Shown: positions 28,492-36,854 of the stretch, one piece after another
How positions within the stretch are numbered: position 1 is the first letter of the stretch
How the letters are laid out: every line of letters starts with the position of its first letter
Assembly (NCBI RefSeq): GCF_001889005.1
Contig: NZ_CP018153.1
Coordinates: 1-64,000 of the forward strand
Source of the DNA: Christiangramia salexigens
Lineage (GTDB): Bacteria > Bacteroidota > Bacteroidia > Flavobacteriales > Flavobacteriaceae
Reading direction: 5' to 3'
Length of the DNA: 64,000 nt
The notes under the pieces: generated by a model
What the model saw: only the letters and a program-made list of their open reading frames with translations
Told to the model about the DNA's origin: nothing
The model's database searches: none
Program-made: the position numbers and the translations under genes

Positions 28492-29436
28492 ATGTTGACA
28501 AGAAGACATATCAGGGTTAAAGTAATGCAATCACTTTATGCCTTTAACCAAAGCCAGAATGACAACCTTGCCACAGAAGAAAAATTCCTGCTGAAAAGTA
28601 TGCAGGAGATGTATGATCTATTTCTTCTTCAAATAAGCCTGATCACCGAGATCAGGGAGCACGCCGAAACCTTTTTAGAAAAATCCCAGCAAAAACACCT
28701 TGCTACCAGTGAGGAAAAAGATCCTAACCGCAAATTCATAGATAATAAGGTCTTTGAGATCCTTAAAGAAAATGAGAGCTTTCAGAATGCGCTGGAAAAA
28801 CATAAAGTAAACAACTGGAAACAGGATGATGAATATGTTGCGATAATCTGGAATGAAGTACGCAATAGTGTACTTTATCAGGAGTATATGGAAACCCGTG
28901 AAACCAGTTTCAAGGAAGATAAAAATTTCATTATCGCGATCTTTAAAGAGATCATAGCTCCAAACGATAAACTTTACGAATATCTTGAGGACCGTAAACT
29001 TACCTGGGTAGATGACCTTCCATTAGTGAATACTGCTATTCTGAAGTTTCTTCAGAAATTGAAGGAAAGCACCGGAAAGGAAAAGAGGATCACTCAGCTT
29101 TTCAAAAATGAAGAGGATAAGGAGTTTGCTATAAAATTGTTTAGAAAGACCTATTTAAATGATGAAGATCTTTCTAAAGAAATGCTTGGTAAAACACCAA
29201 ACTGGGATAAGGACAGGATCGCAGAGGTAGATATGGTTCTTATAAAAATGGCCATCTGTGAATTCCTAAAGTTTACAAGTATTCCCGTTAAGGTAACCAT
29301 CAACGAATACCTTGAAATTGCTAAGGAATATAGTACACCTAAGAGTAGTATTTTTATCAATGGGGTATTGGATAAATTATCCAAGGAATATCAGGCAGAC
29401 GATAAGTTAAATAAAACGGGTAGAGGCCTGATGTAA
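28492..29436 (+). CDS. nusB: Transcription antitermination factor NusB (long form)
   Basis: NusB pairs with NusE (S10) on boxA RNA to prevent early termination in rRNA operons. The 314-residue protein is more than twice the E. coli length; the NusB fold is in the C-terminal part ('DKDRIAEVDMVLIKMAICEFL', 'IPVKVTINEYLEIAKEYS', 'SIFINGVLDKLSKEY', in part). The N-terminus 'LTRRHIRVKVMQSLYAFNQS' is also NusB-like, with a charged helical insertion between. The long form is standard in Bacteroidetes. DUF1573 and yajC genes follow on the same strand (53 and 8 bp gaps). Confidence 0.92.
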   Translation: MLTRRHIRVKVMQSLYAFNQSQNDNLATEEKFLLKSMQEMYDLFLLQISLITEIREHAETFLEKSQQKHLATSEEKDPNRKFIDNKVFEILKENESFQNALEKHKVNNWKQDDEYVAIIWNEVRNSVLYQEYMETRETSFKEDKNFIIAIFKEIIAPNDKLYEYLEDRKLTWVDDLPLVNTAILKFLQKLKESTGKEKRITQLFKNEEDKEFAIKLFRKTYLNDEDLSKEMLGKTPNWDKDRIAEVDMVLIKMAICEFLKFTSIPVKVTINEYLEIAKEYSTPKSSIFINGVLDKLSKEYQADDKLNKTGRGLM

Positions 29437-29489
29437 TAAAGAATTTTTATTAATTTTATCAATTAGAAATTTAACAAAATAACTAAAAC

Positions 29490-29954
29490 ATGAAAAAAGC
29501 AATTTTAATGTTTGCGGCCGTTGGGGCAATGCTGTTTACTGGATGTAAAGATAATGCCTCAGATAAAGTTAAGGCTGAGAACGTAGAAACCGCTACAGAG
29601 CGTGATTCTAAAGAAACTGAGTATCCAGAGATCTCTTTTGAGGAGAGTGAGTTCGATTTTGGTAATATTGCCAAAGGAACCAATGTAGAACACGTTTTTA
29701 AATTCACTAATACAGGTAAAGCTCCTTTAGTGATCACTAACGCTTCAAGTTCTTGTGGTTGTACAGTTCCAACTTATCCTAAAAATGAAACTATCGCTCC
29801 AGGAGAATCAGGAGAGATGTTGGTTAAGTTTAACGGATCTGGAAACGGACAGGTTACTAAAACTGTAACTGTATCTGCAAATACTGAATCTGGAAAAGAG
29901 CAAATCAAAATCAAAGCTTTTGTAGAAGCTGACGATACTAAAAAAGCTAGCTAA
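29490..29954 (+). CDS. DUF1573 lipoprotein
   Basis: A 154-residue lipoprotein (lipobox around 'AMLFTGC', Cys19). The body is a DUF1573 immunoglobulin-like domain: 'FEESEFDFGNIAKGTNVEHVFKFTNTGKAPLVI' (in part), the motif 'NASSSCGCTVPTYPK' with two Cys, then 'IAPGESGEMLVKFN'. The domain is widespread in Bacteroidetes envelopes and its role is undefined. It lies between nusB and yajC in a compact run. Confidence 0.88.
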   Translation: MKKAILMFAAVGAMLFTGCKDNASDKVKAENVETATERDSKETEYPEISFEESEFDFGNIAKGTNVEHVFKFTNTGKAPLVITNASSSCGCTVPTYPKNETIAPGESGEMLVKFNGSGNGQVTKTVTVSANTESGKEQIKIKAFVEADDTKKAS

Positions 29955-29962
29955 AAGCATAT

Positions 29963-30256
29963 ATGGATCAATTAACGCAATTTGCACCGATTATTTTAAT
30001 GTTTGTGGTAGTGTATTTCTTTATGATACGCCCACAGATGAAAAAAGCTAAACAAGAAAAGAATTTTGCCGCCGAACTTAAAAAAGGGGATCGTATCGTA
30101 ACTAAAAGTGGGATGCACGGTAAGATTGTTGATTTTAGCGAAAAAAATAATTCAGTGATTATTGAAACCGGAGCAGGAAAAATAACTTTCGATCGTTCTT
30201 CTATTTCAATGGAGATGAGTAGAGCATTGAATGAGCCTGCAAAGGAAAAAAAGTAA
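29963..30256 (+). CDS. yajC: Preprotein translocase subunit YajC
   Basis: YajC is a small accessory subunit of the SecDF complex at the inner membrane. The 97-residue protein has one membrane helix (8-24) followed by 'IRPQMKKAKQEKNF', 'LKKGDRIVTKSGMHGKIVDF' and 'ITFDRSSIS', typical of YajC. It lies 8 bp after the DUF1573 gene and is followed by a terminator; secDF is not here. Confidence 0.95.
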   Translation: MDQLTQFAPIILMFVVVYFFMIRPQMKKAKQEKNFAAELKKGDRIVTKSGMHGKIVDFSEKNNSVIIETGAGKITFDRSSISMEMSRALNEPAKEKK

Positions 30257-30272
30257 ATTCTATTATTAATAG

Positions 30273-30305
30273 AAAAAAAAGCAGCTTGAAAAAGCTGCTT
30301 TTTTT
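30273..30305. terminator. Bidirectional terminator between yajC and the YdeI-like gene
   Basis: GCAGCTT (30281-30287) pairs with AAGCTGC (30292-30298), flanked by A8 and T7. Confidence 0.85.
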
Positions 30306-30313
30306 GTTTAGTT

Positions 30314-30904
30314 CTATTTGTATCTATCATTCAGTCCAACTCCCTTTTTAATCTGAGGGATCATCTTAAGTAGTCGGCTATGTCTGGTAGCCTCTCTTTT
30401 CGCTTCCGAAATATGATCTGCATATTCCCTCTGTTTACCAGGAGTAAGTTTGTAAAACGAAGTTTTAAGCTCTGCGTCTTCCGCAAGAGCCTTTTTCAAT
30501 TCAGGAGGAACGATTAATTTTTTCTTACCTGTATTGGGTTTTACCACTCTACCTTCTTTTTGATTCCTGATAGCTTCCTTAATATAAGGCAGTAATATAT
30601 CTCTATCTATCTTATCTGCTTCGGTAAATCTTATCTGTCTAAGCGCCTTGGTCTTGCCTTCCTGTGCATTTATAAGTAATGCTGTGTTTTCTTTAAGCAG
30701 ACTACCATTAAAGAACCAAAGGGCAACATGGGCTTTAAAAGCCGCGATCCCAACTACATTCTTATTTTCTAAAGTATAAACAGGTCCACCCCATTTTATC
30801 GCTGATTTCAATTCTGTGGAGAGCATCATACCATGTAGCTGCTTTAGCTCCTTTTCCCAGCTTTGATGGGTATCTATATATTCGTCTATACTATTAACAG
30901 CCAT
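30314..30904 (-). CDS. DUF1801/YdeI-family protein
   Basis: This 196-residue protein has an N-terminal DUF1801 domain ('IKWGGPVYTLENKNVVGIAAFKAHVALWFF', in part) and a C-terminal OmdA/YdeI-type helical tail ('VPPELKKALAEDAELKTSFYKLTPGKQREYADHI', in part). The pair is typical of YdeI-like proteins, some of which have been linked to bacteriocin or peptide tolerance; the biochemical role is unknown. It lies 17 bp downstream of pepT on the same strand and may be co-transcribed. Confidence 0.85.
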   Translation of the reverse strand: MAVNSIDEYIDTHQSWEKELKQLHGMMLSTELKSAIKWGGPVYTLENKNVVGIAAFKAHVALWFFNGSLLKENTALLINAQEGKTKALRQIRFTEADKIDRDILLPYIKEAIRNQKEGRVVKPNTGKKKLIVPPELKKALAEDAELKTSFYKLTPGKQREYADHISEAKREATRHSRLLKMIPQIKKGVGLNDRYK

Positions 30905-30921
30905 GATCTATTGAATCTTGA

Positions 30922-32163
30922 TTATTCGTATTTCTTAGCAGTTAATTCGGCCAACTTAACGATTACCTCTGTGGCTTTCAGCATACTTTCAACCGGAACA
31001 TATTCATATTTCCCGTGGAAATTGTGACCTCCAGCAAAGATATTGGGACAGGGAAGGCCTTTAAAGCTTAATTGCGCTCCATCTGTTCCTCCACGTATAG
31101 GTTTTAGAATTGGCTTCACACCCACTTCTTCCATTGCATTTTGAGCTAGATCTACAATGTGCATTACCGGCTCGATCTTCTCCTTCATATTGTAGTATTG
31201 ATCCTTAATTTCAATCTTTACACAATCTCTTTCATATTGGGAACAGATCTCACTAACCAGGTCCCTCATCATCTGCTTTCTGGCCTCAAAGTGTTTTTTG
31301 TCGTGGTCTCTTATGATGTACTCTAATACAGTTTCTTCTACATCACCTTTAATACTACTTAGATGGAAAAATCCCTGTATGCCTTCTGTGTGCTCGGGAG
31401 TTTCTAATCTTGGCAAGGAGTTGATAAAATCCTGAGCAATGTACATGCTGTTCACCATTTTATCTTTAGCATAACCCGGGTGAACGCTTTTACCTTCAAT
31501 TCTTACCACTGCACCCGCTGCATTGAAGTTTTCATATTCAAGTTCTCCAATTTGGCTTCCATCCATTGTATAAGCCCATTCTGCGCCAAATTTATCCACA
31601 TCGAATTTATGAGCTCCTCGTCCAATTTCTTCATCTGGGGTGAAGCATACTCTTATCTTTCCATGCCGGATCTCAGGATTATCAATCAAATACTCCATTG
31701 CCGTCATGATTTCAGTGATGCCTGCTTTATCATCAGCGCCTAATAATGTTGTGCCATCTGTAGTGACAATGGTTTGCCCTTTGTATTGTTCAAGGTCTTC
31801 AAAATAATCCGGGGAAAGAACGATATCTTTTTCTTGATTAAGTACAATATCTTTTCCATCATAATCATGGATGATCTGCGGATTCACATTTGTTCCTGTA
31901 AAATCGGGGGTAGTATCAAAATGAGAAACAAAACCTATTACCGGCACTTTTTGAGCAACGTTGGCTGGTAATGTAGCCATCACGTAAGCGTTTTCATCTA
32001 TGCTTACCTCCTGCATTCCAATTTCCTTCAGTTCTTCAACCAGCTTGTTGGCAAGATCCCATTGTTTTTCAGTACTTGGCGTGGAATCGCTGGTGGGGTC
32101 ACTTTGGGTATCAATTTTCACATAACTAATGAATTTATTGAGAAGTCGGTCTTTATTTATCAT
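30922..32163 (-). CDS. pepT: Peptidase T (aminotripeptidase)
   Basis: PepT is a cytoplasmic zinc M20 enzyme that removes the N-terminal residue of tripeptides. The 413-residue protein has '[12 protein letters not shown]' (first metal His and catalytic Asp), '[11 protein letters not shown]' (bridging Asp), '[12 protein letters not shown]' (catalytic and metal Glu), '[20 protein letters not shown]' and '[19 protein letters not shown]', all matching PepT. It is divergent from the gamma-glutamyltransferase gene (97 bp between), which also releases small peptides and amino acids. Confidence 0.96.
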   Translation of the reverse strand: MINKDRLLNKFISYVKIDTQSDPTSDSTPSTEKQWDLANKLVEELKEIGMQEVSIDENAYVMATLPANVAQKVPVIGFVSHFDTTPDFTGTNVNPQIIHDYDGKDIVLNQEKDIVLSPDYFEDLEQYKGQTIVTTDGTTLLGADDKAGITEIMTAMEYLIDNPEIRHGKIRVCFTPDEEIGRGAHKFDVDKFGAEWAYTMDGSQIGELEYENFNAAGAVVRIEGKSVHPGYAKDKMVNSMYIAQDFINSLPRLETPEHTEGIQGFFHLSSIKGDVEETVLEYIIRDHDKKHFEARKQMMRDLVSEICSQYERDCVKIEIKDQYYNMKEKIEPVMHIVDLAQNAMEEVGVKPILKPIRGGTDGAQLSFKGLPCPNIFAGGHNFHGKYEYVPVESMLKATEVIVKLAELTAKKYE

Positions 32164-32260
32164 TCCAAAAACTTTTGCTGAAAAAATTATAAAATATTTT
32201 AAAAATTTATTTTATTCTGTAGCAAATATAAATTATCACTTATATCTATTTCCTAAACTT

Positions 32261-33964
32261 ATGAAAAAACTGATATTCCTATTTTTCCTGATTGCTACCC
32301 TTTCATGTAAAACCGAAAAAGAACCCATTGTTGATGCATCTTCTGGTGAACGAGGATTGATTGCCGAAAAAGCTATGGTAGTTTCGGCAAGAGAAGAAGC
32401 CTCTGCAATTGGTCTAGAAATCCTTAAGCAGGGAGGAAATGCTTTTGATGCGATGATCGCAACGGAAATGTCACTGGCAGTAGCATTTCCATTCGCCGGA
32501 AACCTTGGAGGTGGCGGTTTTATGGTCTATAGGAAAGCGGATGGGGAAGTTGGTTCACTGGATTATCGCGAAATGGCACCTCTCCTTTCAACTAAGGATA
32601 TGTATCAGGATGAGAATGGTAATGTGATCTCAGAAAAAAGTAAGCTTGGGGCTATGGCCGTAGGAGTTCCCGGGACAGTTGCGGGGATGTTTGCTACTCA
32701 TGAAAAATTTGGCTCGCTTCCAATGTCTCAAATTTTGAAACCGGTCATCGGTCTGGCCAGAAATGGATTTGTAGTGACAGAGAAACAAGCTGCTGAGCTT
32801 GCCGAATACCGTGATGTTTTTGTAAAAATGAATGGCGAGAATATACTGTATGCTAAGGAATACAAAGCGGGAGATACCATTAAAAATATAGCACTGGCTA
32901 ATACACTGGAAAGAATTGCAGAAAATGGCCGCGAGGAATTTTATGGAGGAGAAACCGGACAGAAAATGATCGCCTATTTAAAGGAGAAAGGCGGAATCAT
33001 GGTAATGGAAGATCTGGCTAATTATTCCACAAGCTGGAGAAAGCCTATTGAGATTACTTATAAGGATTTAAATGTTATCTCGATGCCACCTCCTTCCAGT
33101 GGGGGAATTGTTCTGGGCCAAATCCTGAATATGATCGAGGAATATCCTTTAGAGGAATACGGGCACAATTCGGTTAAGGCAATTCAGGTCATTACTGAAG
33201 CAGAGCGACGAGCCTATGCTGACAGAAGCTTTTATCTTGGAGACCCCGATTTCGTTGAAATTCCAACAGATAAATTAGTGAGTAATGAGTACCTAAGCGG
33301 TAGAATGGAAGATTTTAGCTTTGATAAAGCCACTTCATCTTCCTCATTAGAACACGGTAAGTTACCGGGATATGAAAGCGATGAAACCACGCATTACTCT
33401 ATTGTAGATCAATACGGGAATGCCATTGCAGCCACTACCACGGTAAACGGAGCTTATGGGTCCAAATTATATGTAGATGAGATAGGATTTTTTCTGAATA
33501 ATGAGATGGATGATTTTAGCGCAAAACCTGGTGTGCCCAATATGTTTGGACTGGTTGGTGCTGAAGCGAACTCGATCGCACCCGGAAAAAAGATGCTGAG
33601 TTCCATGACGCCTACTATAGTAGAAAAGGATGGACAATTCTGGATGAGCGTGGGGACACCGGGCGGGTCTACCATTATTACTTCGGTATTGCAAACACTT
33701 TTGAATGTAAAGGAATTTGGAATGACAATGCAGGAAGCAGTTAATGCACCTCGTTTTCATCATCAGTGGTTACCGGATGAGATCATGTTTGAACCCGGAG
33801 CTTTTGATTCTGAACTTTTGAGGACCTTAAAGGATAAACATTATAATATCAACGAGAACAAATCCAGGATCATAGGAAAAGTGGATGCAATTCTGCGTTT
33901 GCCTGATGGCCGTCTTGAGGGTGGTGCAGATAGAAGAGGAGATGATACTGCAGTGGGCTTTTAA
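32261..33964 (+). CDS. ggt: Gamma-glutamyltransferase lipoprotein
   Basis: The enzyme splits or transfers the gamma-glutamyl group of glutathione-like peptides. I start at the ATG at 32261, which gives a lipoprotein signal 'MKKLIFLFFLIATLSC' (567 residues); upstream in-frame codons have no such signal. The proenzyme motifs are 'GGNAFDAMIATEMSLAV', 'GNLGGGGFMVYR', the autocleavage site 'DETTHYSIVDQYGNAIA' whose Thr becomes the small-subunit nucleophile, and 'SSMTPTIV' with 'TPGGSTIITSVLQTL'. It should act in the periplasm or at the membrane. A terminator follows. Confidence 0.94.
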   Translation: MKKLIFLFFLIATLSCKTEKEPIVDASSGERGLIAEKAMVVSAREEASAIGLEILKQGGNAFDAMIATEMSLAVAFPFAGNLGGGGFMVYRKADGEVGSLDYREMAPLLSTKDMYQDENGNVISEKSKLGAMAVGVPGTVAGMFATHEKFGSLPMSQILKPVIGLARNGFVVTEKQAAELAEYRDVFVKMNGENILYAKEYKAGDTIKNIALANTLERIAENGREEFYGGETGQKMIAYLKEKGGIMVMEDLANYSTSWRKPIEITYKDLNVISMPPPSSGGIVLGQILNMIEEYPLEEYGHNSVKAIQVITEAERRAYADRSFYLGDPDFVEIPTDKLVSNEYLSGRMEDFSFDKATSSSSLEHGKLPGYESDETTHYSIVDQYGNAIAATTTVNGAYGSKLYVDEIGFFLNNEMDDFSAKPGVPNMFGLVGAEANSIAPGKKMLSSMTPTIVEKDGQFWMSVGTPGGSTIITSVLQTLLNVKEFGMTMQEAVNAPRFHHQWLPDEIMFEPGAFDSELLRTLKDKHYNINENKSRIIGKVDAILRLPDGRLEGGADRRGDDTAVGF

Positions 33965-33985
33965 TTAAAAACAGAATAGACGCAG

Positions 33986-34013
33986 AGGGCGGCTTTCCGG
34001 CTGCCCTTTTTTA
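33986..34013 (+). terminator. ggt terminator
   Basis: AGGGCGGC (33986-33993) pairs with GGCTGCCCT (one G-T pair), followed by TTTTTT. Confidence 0.8.
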
Positions 34014-34067
34014 TGAAATAAATTTCACTAAGTTCTTTTCTGGGTTTTTAGGCTATCCAAATTAAAT

Positions 34068-34075
34068 TACTTTTG
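34068..34075 (+). promoter_or_regulatory. pyrD -7 promoter element
   Basis: TACTTTTG fits TAnnTTTG and ends 15 bp before the ATG at 34091. It overlaps an in-frame TTG at 34073, which argues against that codon as the start. Confidence 0.55.
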
Positions 34076-34090
34076 CATAAACCTGCCATT

Positions 34091-35116
34091 ATGTATAAAA
34101 GTCTAATCAGACCCATTTTATTCAAGTATGATCCGGAAAAGGTTCATCACTTCACTTTTTCAGCTTTAAAAAAAATGTTTAAAATTCCCGGAATCTCCGG
34201 TATTATTAAGCAAAGATGGAAATTGAAAGATCCACGGCTTGAAAGAGAGGTTTTCGGACTTACATTTAAGAATCCGGTTGGCCTGGCGGCAGGATTTGAT
34301 AAGGATGCAAAATTATACAAGGAATTATCTTCTCTTGGATTTGGTTTTATCGAAGTGGGGACAGTGACACCTAAAGCTCAGCCCGGAAATGAGAAAAAGA
34401 GACTTTTTAGATTGAAGGAGGATTCTGCTATTATTAACCGAATGGGTTTTAATAATCAGGGTGTGGAACAAATGGTGGAACGACTTAAGAAAAATACCAA
34501 TGTACTAATAGGCGGGAATATTGGTAAGAATAAAGTCACTCCTAACGAATCTGCGGCCGACGATTATATTTATAGCTTTGATGCTCTTTTTGATTACGTA
34601 GATTATTTTGTAGTGAATGTTAGTTCTCCCAATACACCAAATCTTAGAGAACTTCAGGACAAGGAACCTCTTAAAAGGCTTTTGAATATTCTTCAAAATA
34701 AAAATGAACTTAAAGCAAAGCCTAAACCTATCCTGTTAAAAATTGCTCCAGACCTTACCGAAGAGCAATTGCTGGACATTATTGAGATCGTAAAAGAAAC
34801 CCATATTGCCGGAGTGATTGCCACCAATACTACGATATCAAGAGAAGGTCTAAAATCTGCAGATAAAAATGAAATGGGTGGATTAAGTGGAAAACCTCTA
34901 ACAAAGAGGTCTACTGAAGTTATTCGGTTTTTATCTGAAAAAAGCGGAAAAGCATTTCCGATCATTGGAGTTGGAGGAATACATTCTGCTGAAGATGCTT
35001 TGGAAAAACTTGAAGCAGGAGCTAGTCTGGTACAACTTTATACTGGATTTATTTACGAGGGGCCTGCACTTATTAAACAGATCAATCAGGCGATACTTAA
35101 TTCTTCTAAAAACTAA
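34091..35116 (+). CDS. pyrD: Dihydroorotate dehydrogenase, class 2 (quinone)
   Basis: PyrD oxidises dihydroorotate to orotate in pyrimidine synthesis and passes electrons to menaquinone at the membrane. The 341-residue protein begins with the amphipathic class-2 extension '[20 protein letters not shown]' and then the FMN barrel: '[15 protein letters not shown]', '[16 protein letters not shown]', '[19 protein letters not shown]', catalytic-Ser motif '[16 protein letters not shown]', '[13 protein letters not shown]', '[12 protein letters not shown]' and '[21 protein letters not shown]' (in part). The ATG at 34091 is chosen over the TTG at 34073, which lies in the promoter. Confidence 0.96.
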   Translation: MYKSLIRPILFKYDPEKVHHFTFSALKKMFKIPGISGIIKQRWKLKDPRLEREVFGLTFKNPVGLAAGFDKDAKLYKELSSLGFGFIEVGTVTPKAQPGNEKKRLFRLKEDSAIINRMGFNNQGVEQMVERLKKNTNVLIGGNIGKNKVTPNESAADDYIYSFDALFDYVDYFVVNVSSPNTPNLRELQDKEPLKRLLNILQNKNELKAKPKPILLKIAPDLTEEQLLDIIEIVKETHIAGVIATNTTISREGLKSADKNEMGGLSGKPLTKRSTEVIRFLSEKSGKAFPIIGVGGIHSAEDALEKLEAGASLVQLYTGFIYEGPALIKQINQAILNSSKN

Positions 35117-35127
35117 TTTTTTAAAGT

Positions 35128-35742
35128 TTGCCCGATCAATTAATTCCTTTTTTAACGGCATCTGTACTATTAACCCTTTCGCCGGGGCCGGATATCATCT
35201 ACGTTTTGGTAAGGTCTATGGCCTACTCTGCAAAACAGGGAATAGTTACTGCGCTGGGGTTGGTGAGTGGAATATTGGTCCATACCAGTCTGGTTGCTTT
35301 TGGGGTTTCAGCCCTCATCAAGCAGTCTGAATATGTGTTTCTGCTTATCAAAATTCTGGGTGCTGCCTATTTGCTTTACCTTGCCTGGCAAGTCTTAAAA
35401 AGTGACCCTGCGATCGCTTTCTCTGAGGAAGGAATCAGAGATAAGAGTTCGGTTAAACTCTTTAAGCAGGGTTTTATCATGAACGTTCTCAATCCTAAGG
35501 TCAGTATATTTTTCCTTGCATTCTTTCCCGGGTTCCTGTGGGAGCCGGAAGGGAATACGCTTATGCAATTTTATATTCTTGGCGGTCTATTCATGTTGCA
35601 GGCACTAATTATATTCAGTCTTGTTGCGATCCTGTCAGATAAAATTTCAGTCTATATTAAGTCGCATCCCTCATCGGGCAAGTTCCTTAAATGGATGCAG
35701 GTGGTGGTATTTGTGCTGATAGCGGTTTTAATCCTGGTTTAA
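35128..35742 (+). CDS. LysE-family amino-acid exporter
   Basis: A 204-residue inner-membrane protein with about six hydrophobic segments and the family signature 'LLTLSPGPDIIYVLVRS' near the N-terminus, then 'GAAYLLYLAWQVLKS' and 'FIMNVLNPKVSIFFLAFFPGF'. LysE/RhtB proteins export amino acids or related compounds; the substrate is not predictable. The start is TTG: an in-frame TAA lies two codons upstream and the next Met (residue 31) would remove the signature. It follows pyrD by 11 bp, so the two are probably co-transcribed. Confidence 0.88.
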   Translation: MPDQLIPFLTASVLLTLSPGPDIIYVLVRSMAYSAKQGIVTALGLVSGILVHTSLVAFGVSALIKQSEYVFLLIKILGAAYLLYLAWQVLKSDPAIAFSEEGIRDKSSVKLFKQGFIMNVLNPKVSIFFLAFFPGFLWEPEGNTLMQFYILGGLFMLQALIIFSLVAILSDKISVYIKSHPSSGKFLKWMQVVVFVLIAVLILV

Positions 35743-35846
35743 GTAGTTAGAACTATATAGATATCTTAGGATATAAGCCTCAACCTTCTGCCTAATTTTA
35801 TTATTATCAATAAAATGATATTCTTTTTAAATTTTCTTTAAAATAC

Positions 35847-35862
35847 TATCTTTGGACATATG
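35847..35862 (+). promoter_or_regulatory. HMG-CoA lyase promoter with almost no leader
   Basis: TATCTTTG (35847-35854) matches TAnnTTTG; the ATG begins at 35860, only 5 bp after it, so the transcript would be leaderless or nearly so. Confidence 0.55.
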
Positions 35863-36723
35863 GGGAAAGTTAAGTTAATTGAATGTCCTAGAGACGCCAT
35901 GCAGGGCATTCGGGATTTTATACCAACCGAAAAGAAAATCCAGTATATCCAGTCACTGCTTCGTTGCGGATTTGATACTATAGACTTTGGTAGTTTTGTT
36001 TCTCCAAAGGCAATTCCTCAAATGAAGGATACGGCTGAGGTTCTTGACGGCTTGGACCTTTCTAAGACTTCCAGTAAACTTCTTGCTATTGTTGCCAATT
36101 TAAGGGGGGCTGAAGATGCTTCCAGTCATGAAGCCATAGATTATCTGGGGTATCCATTTTCCATTTCAGAGAATTTCCAGATGAGAAATACACATAAGAC
36201 CATAGACCAGTCCGTAGAGCTTTTACAGGATATTCTTAATGTTGCCGATAAATCCGGGAAAGAAGTGGTGGCTTATTTAAGTATGGGCTTTGGTAATCCT
36301 TATGGAGATCCATGGAATGTGGATATAGTAGGGGAGTGGACAGAAAAACTATCGGCGATGGGGGTTAAAATTCTATCCCTTTCAGATACTGTGGGGACTT
36401 CAACTCCAGATATCATTGATTATCTTTTCTCGAACCTGATACCTGAATATCTAAATATTGAATTTGGAGCTCACTTACATACCACGCCATCCAAATGGCA
36501 TGAAAAGTTAGACGCTGCCTATATGGCGGGCTGTAGAAGATTTGACGGTGCGATCCAGGGATTTGGTGGTTGTCCAATGGCTAAAGATGAACTCACCGGC
36601 AATATGCCTTCAGAAAAAATGATCTCTTATTTTAATTCCAAAAAAGCAGATAGCAATATTAAAATGACCAGTTTCGAATCTTCATATAACGAAGCCTCCA
36701 CTATTTTCAACACCTTCCATTAA
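35860..36723 (+). CDS. Hydroxymethylglutaryl-CoA lyase
   Basis: HMG-CoA lyase splits HMG-CoA to acetoacetate and acetyl-CoA, the last step of leucine breakdown. The 287-residue TIM barrel shows 'IECPRDAMQGI' (the DxxQ variant of the substrate loop), 'FDTIDFGSFVSPKAIPQM', 'YPFSISENFQMRNT', 'AYLSMGFGNPYGDPWNVD', 'LSLSDTVGTSTPDII', 'EFGAHLHTTPSKWHEKLDAA' and 'DGAIQGFGGCPMAKDELTGNM', whose Cys matches the catalytic loop. It fits functionally with leucine dehydrogenase in this window. Related DRE-TIM enzymes such as isopropylmalate synthases are longer. Confidence 0.92.
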   Translation: MGKVKLIECPRDAMQGIRDFIPTEKKIQYIQSLLRCGFDTIDFGSFVSPKAIPQMKDTAEVLDGLDLSKTSSKLLAIVANLRGAEDASSHEAIDYLGYPFSISENFQMRNTHKTIDQSVELLQDILNVADKSGKEVVAYLSMGFGNPYGDPWNVDIVGEWTEKLSAMGVKILSLSDTVGTSTPDIIDYLFSNLIPEYLNIEFGAHLHTTPSKWHEKLDAAYMAGCRRFDGAIQGFGGCPMAKDELTGNMPSEKMISYFNSKKADSNIKMTSFESSYNEASTIFNTFH

Positions 36724-36760
36724 TACTTTTTATAATAAAGTGGCTTTCTATTAAAAAAAG

Positions 36761-36783
36761 TTATTTAAAATTAATCTAAATAA
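36761..36783 (+). promoter_or_regulatory. Candidate operator box 1 of the metal-uptake operon
   Basis: A 23-bp imperfect palindrome begins TTATTT and ends TCTAAATAA. It lies just upstream of the likely -33 region. A near copy (17 of 23 identical or better by eye) lies at 36827-36849. The ends are complementary, as in Fur-type boxes; the assignment to iron is inferred. Confidence 0.5.
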
Positions 36784-36808
36784 ACTTGTTGTAAACAAAA
36801 GTGGGGTG

Positions 36809-36816
36809 TATATTTG
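36809..36816 (+). promoter_or_regulatory. -7 element of the metal-uptake operon
   Basis: TATATTTG matches TAnnTTTG; TTG at 36786-36788 lies 20 bp upstream as a possible -33 element. The start codon is at 36855. Confidence 0.65.
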
Positions 36817-36826
36817 CGCTCGAAAA

Positions 36827-36849
36827 TTATTTTAAACCAGTCTAAATAA
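36827..36849 (+). promoter_or_regulatory. Candidate operator box 2 of the metal-uptake operon
   Basis: The second 23-bp copy (TTATTT ... TCTAAATAA) lies in the leader, ending 5 bp before the ATG. A repressor bound to both copies would flank the promoter. Confidence 0.5.
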
Positions 36850-36854
36850 ACAAC

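Noticed and set aside
30314..30904. YdeI-like gene as a bacteriocin immunity system
   Set aside because: No bacteriocin or toxin gene is nearby; the family link to tolerance is too loose to claim a defence role.
34073..34090. TTG start for pyrD giving six extra residues
   Set aside because: The codon lies within the TACTTTTG promoter element, and the protein family begins at the ATG at 34091.
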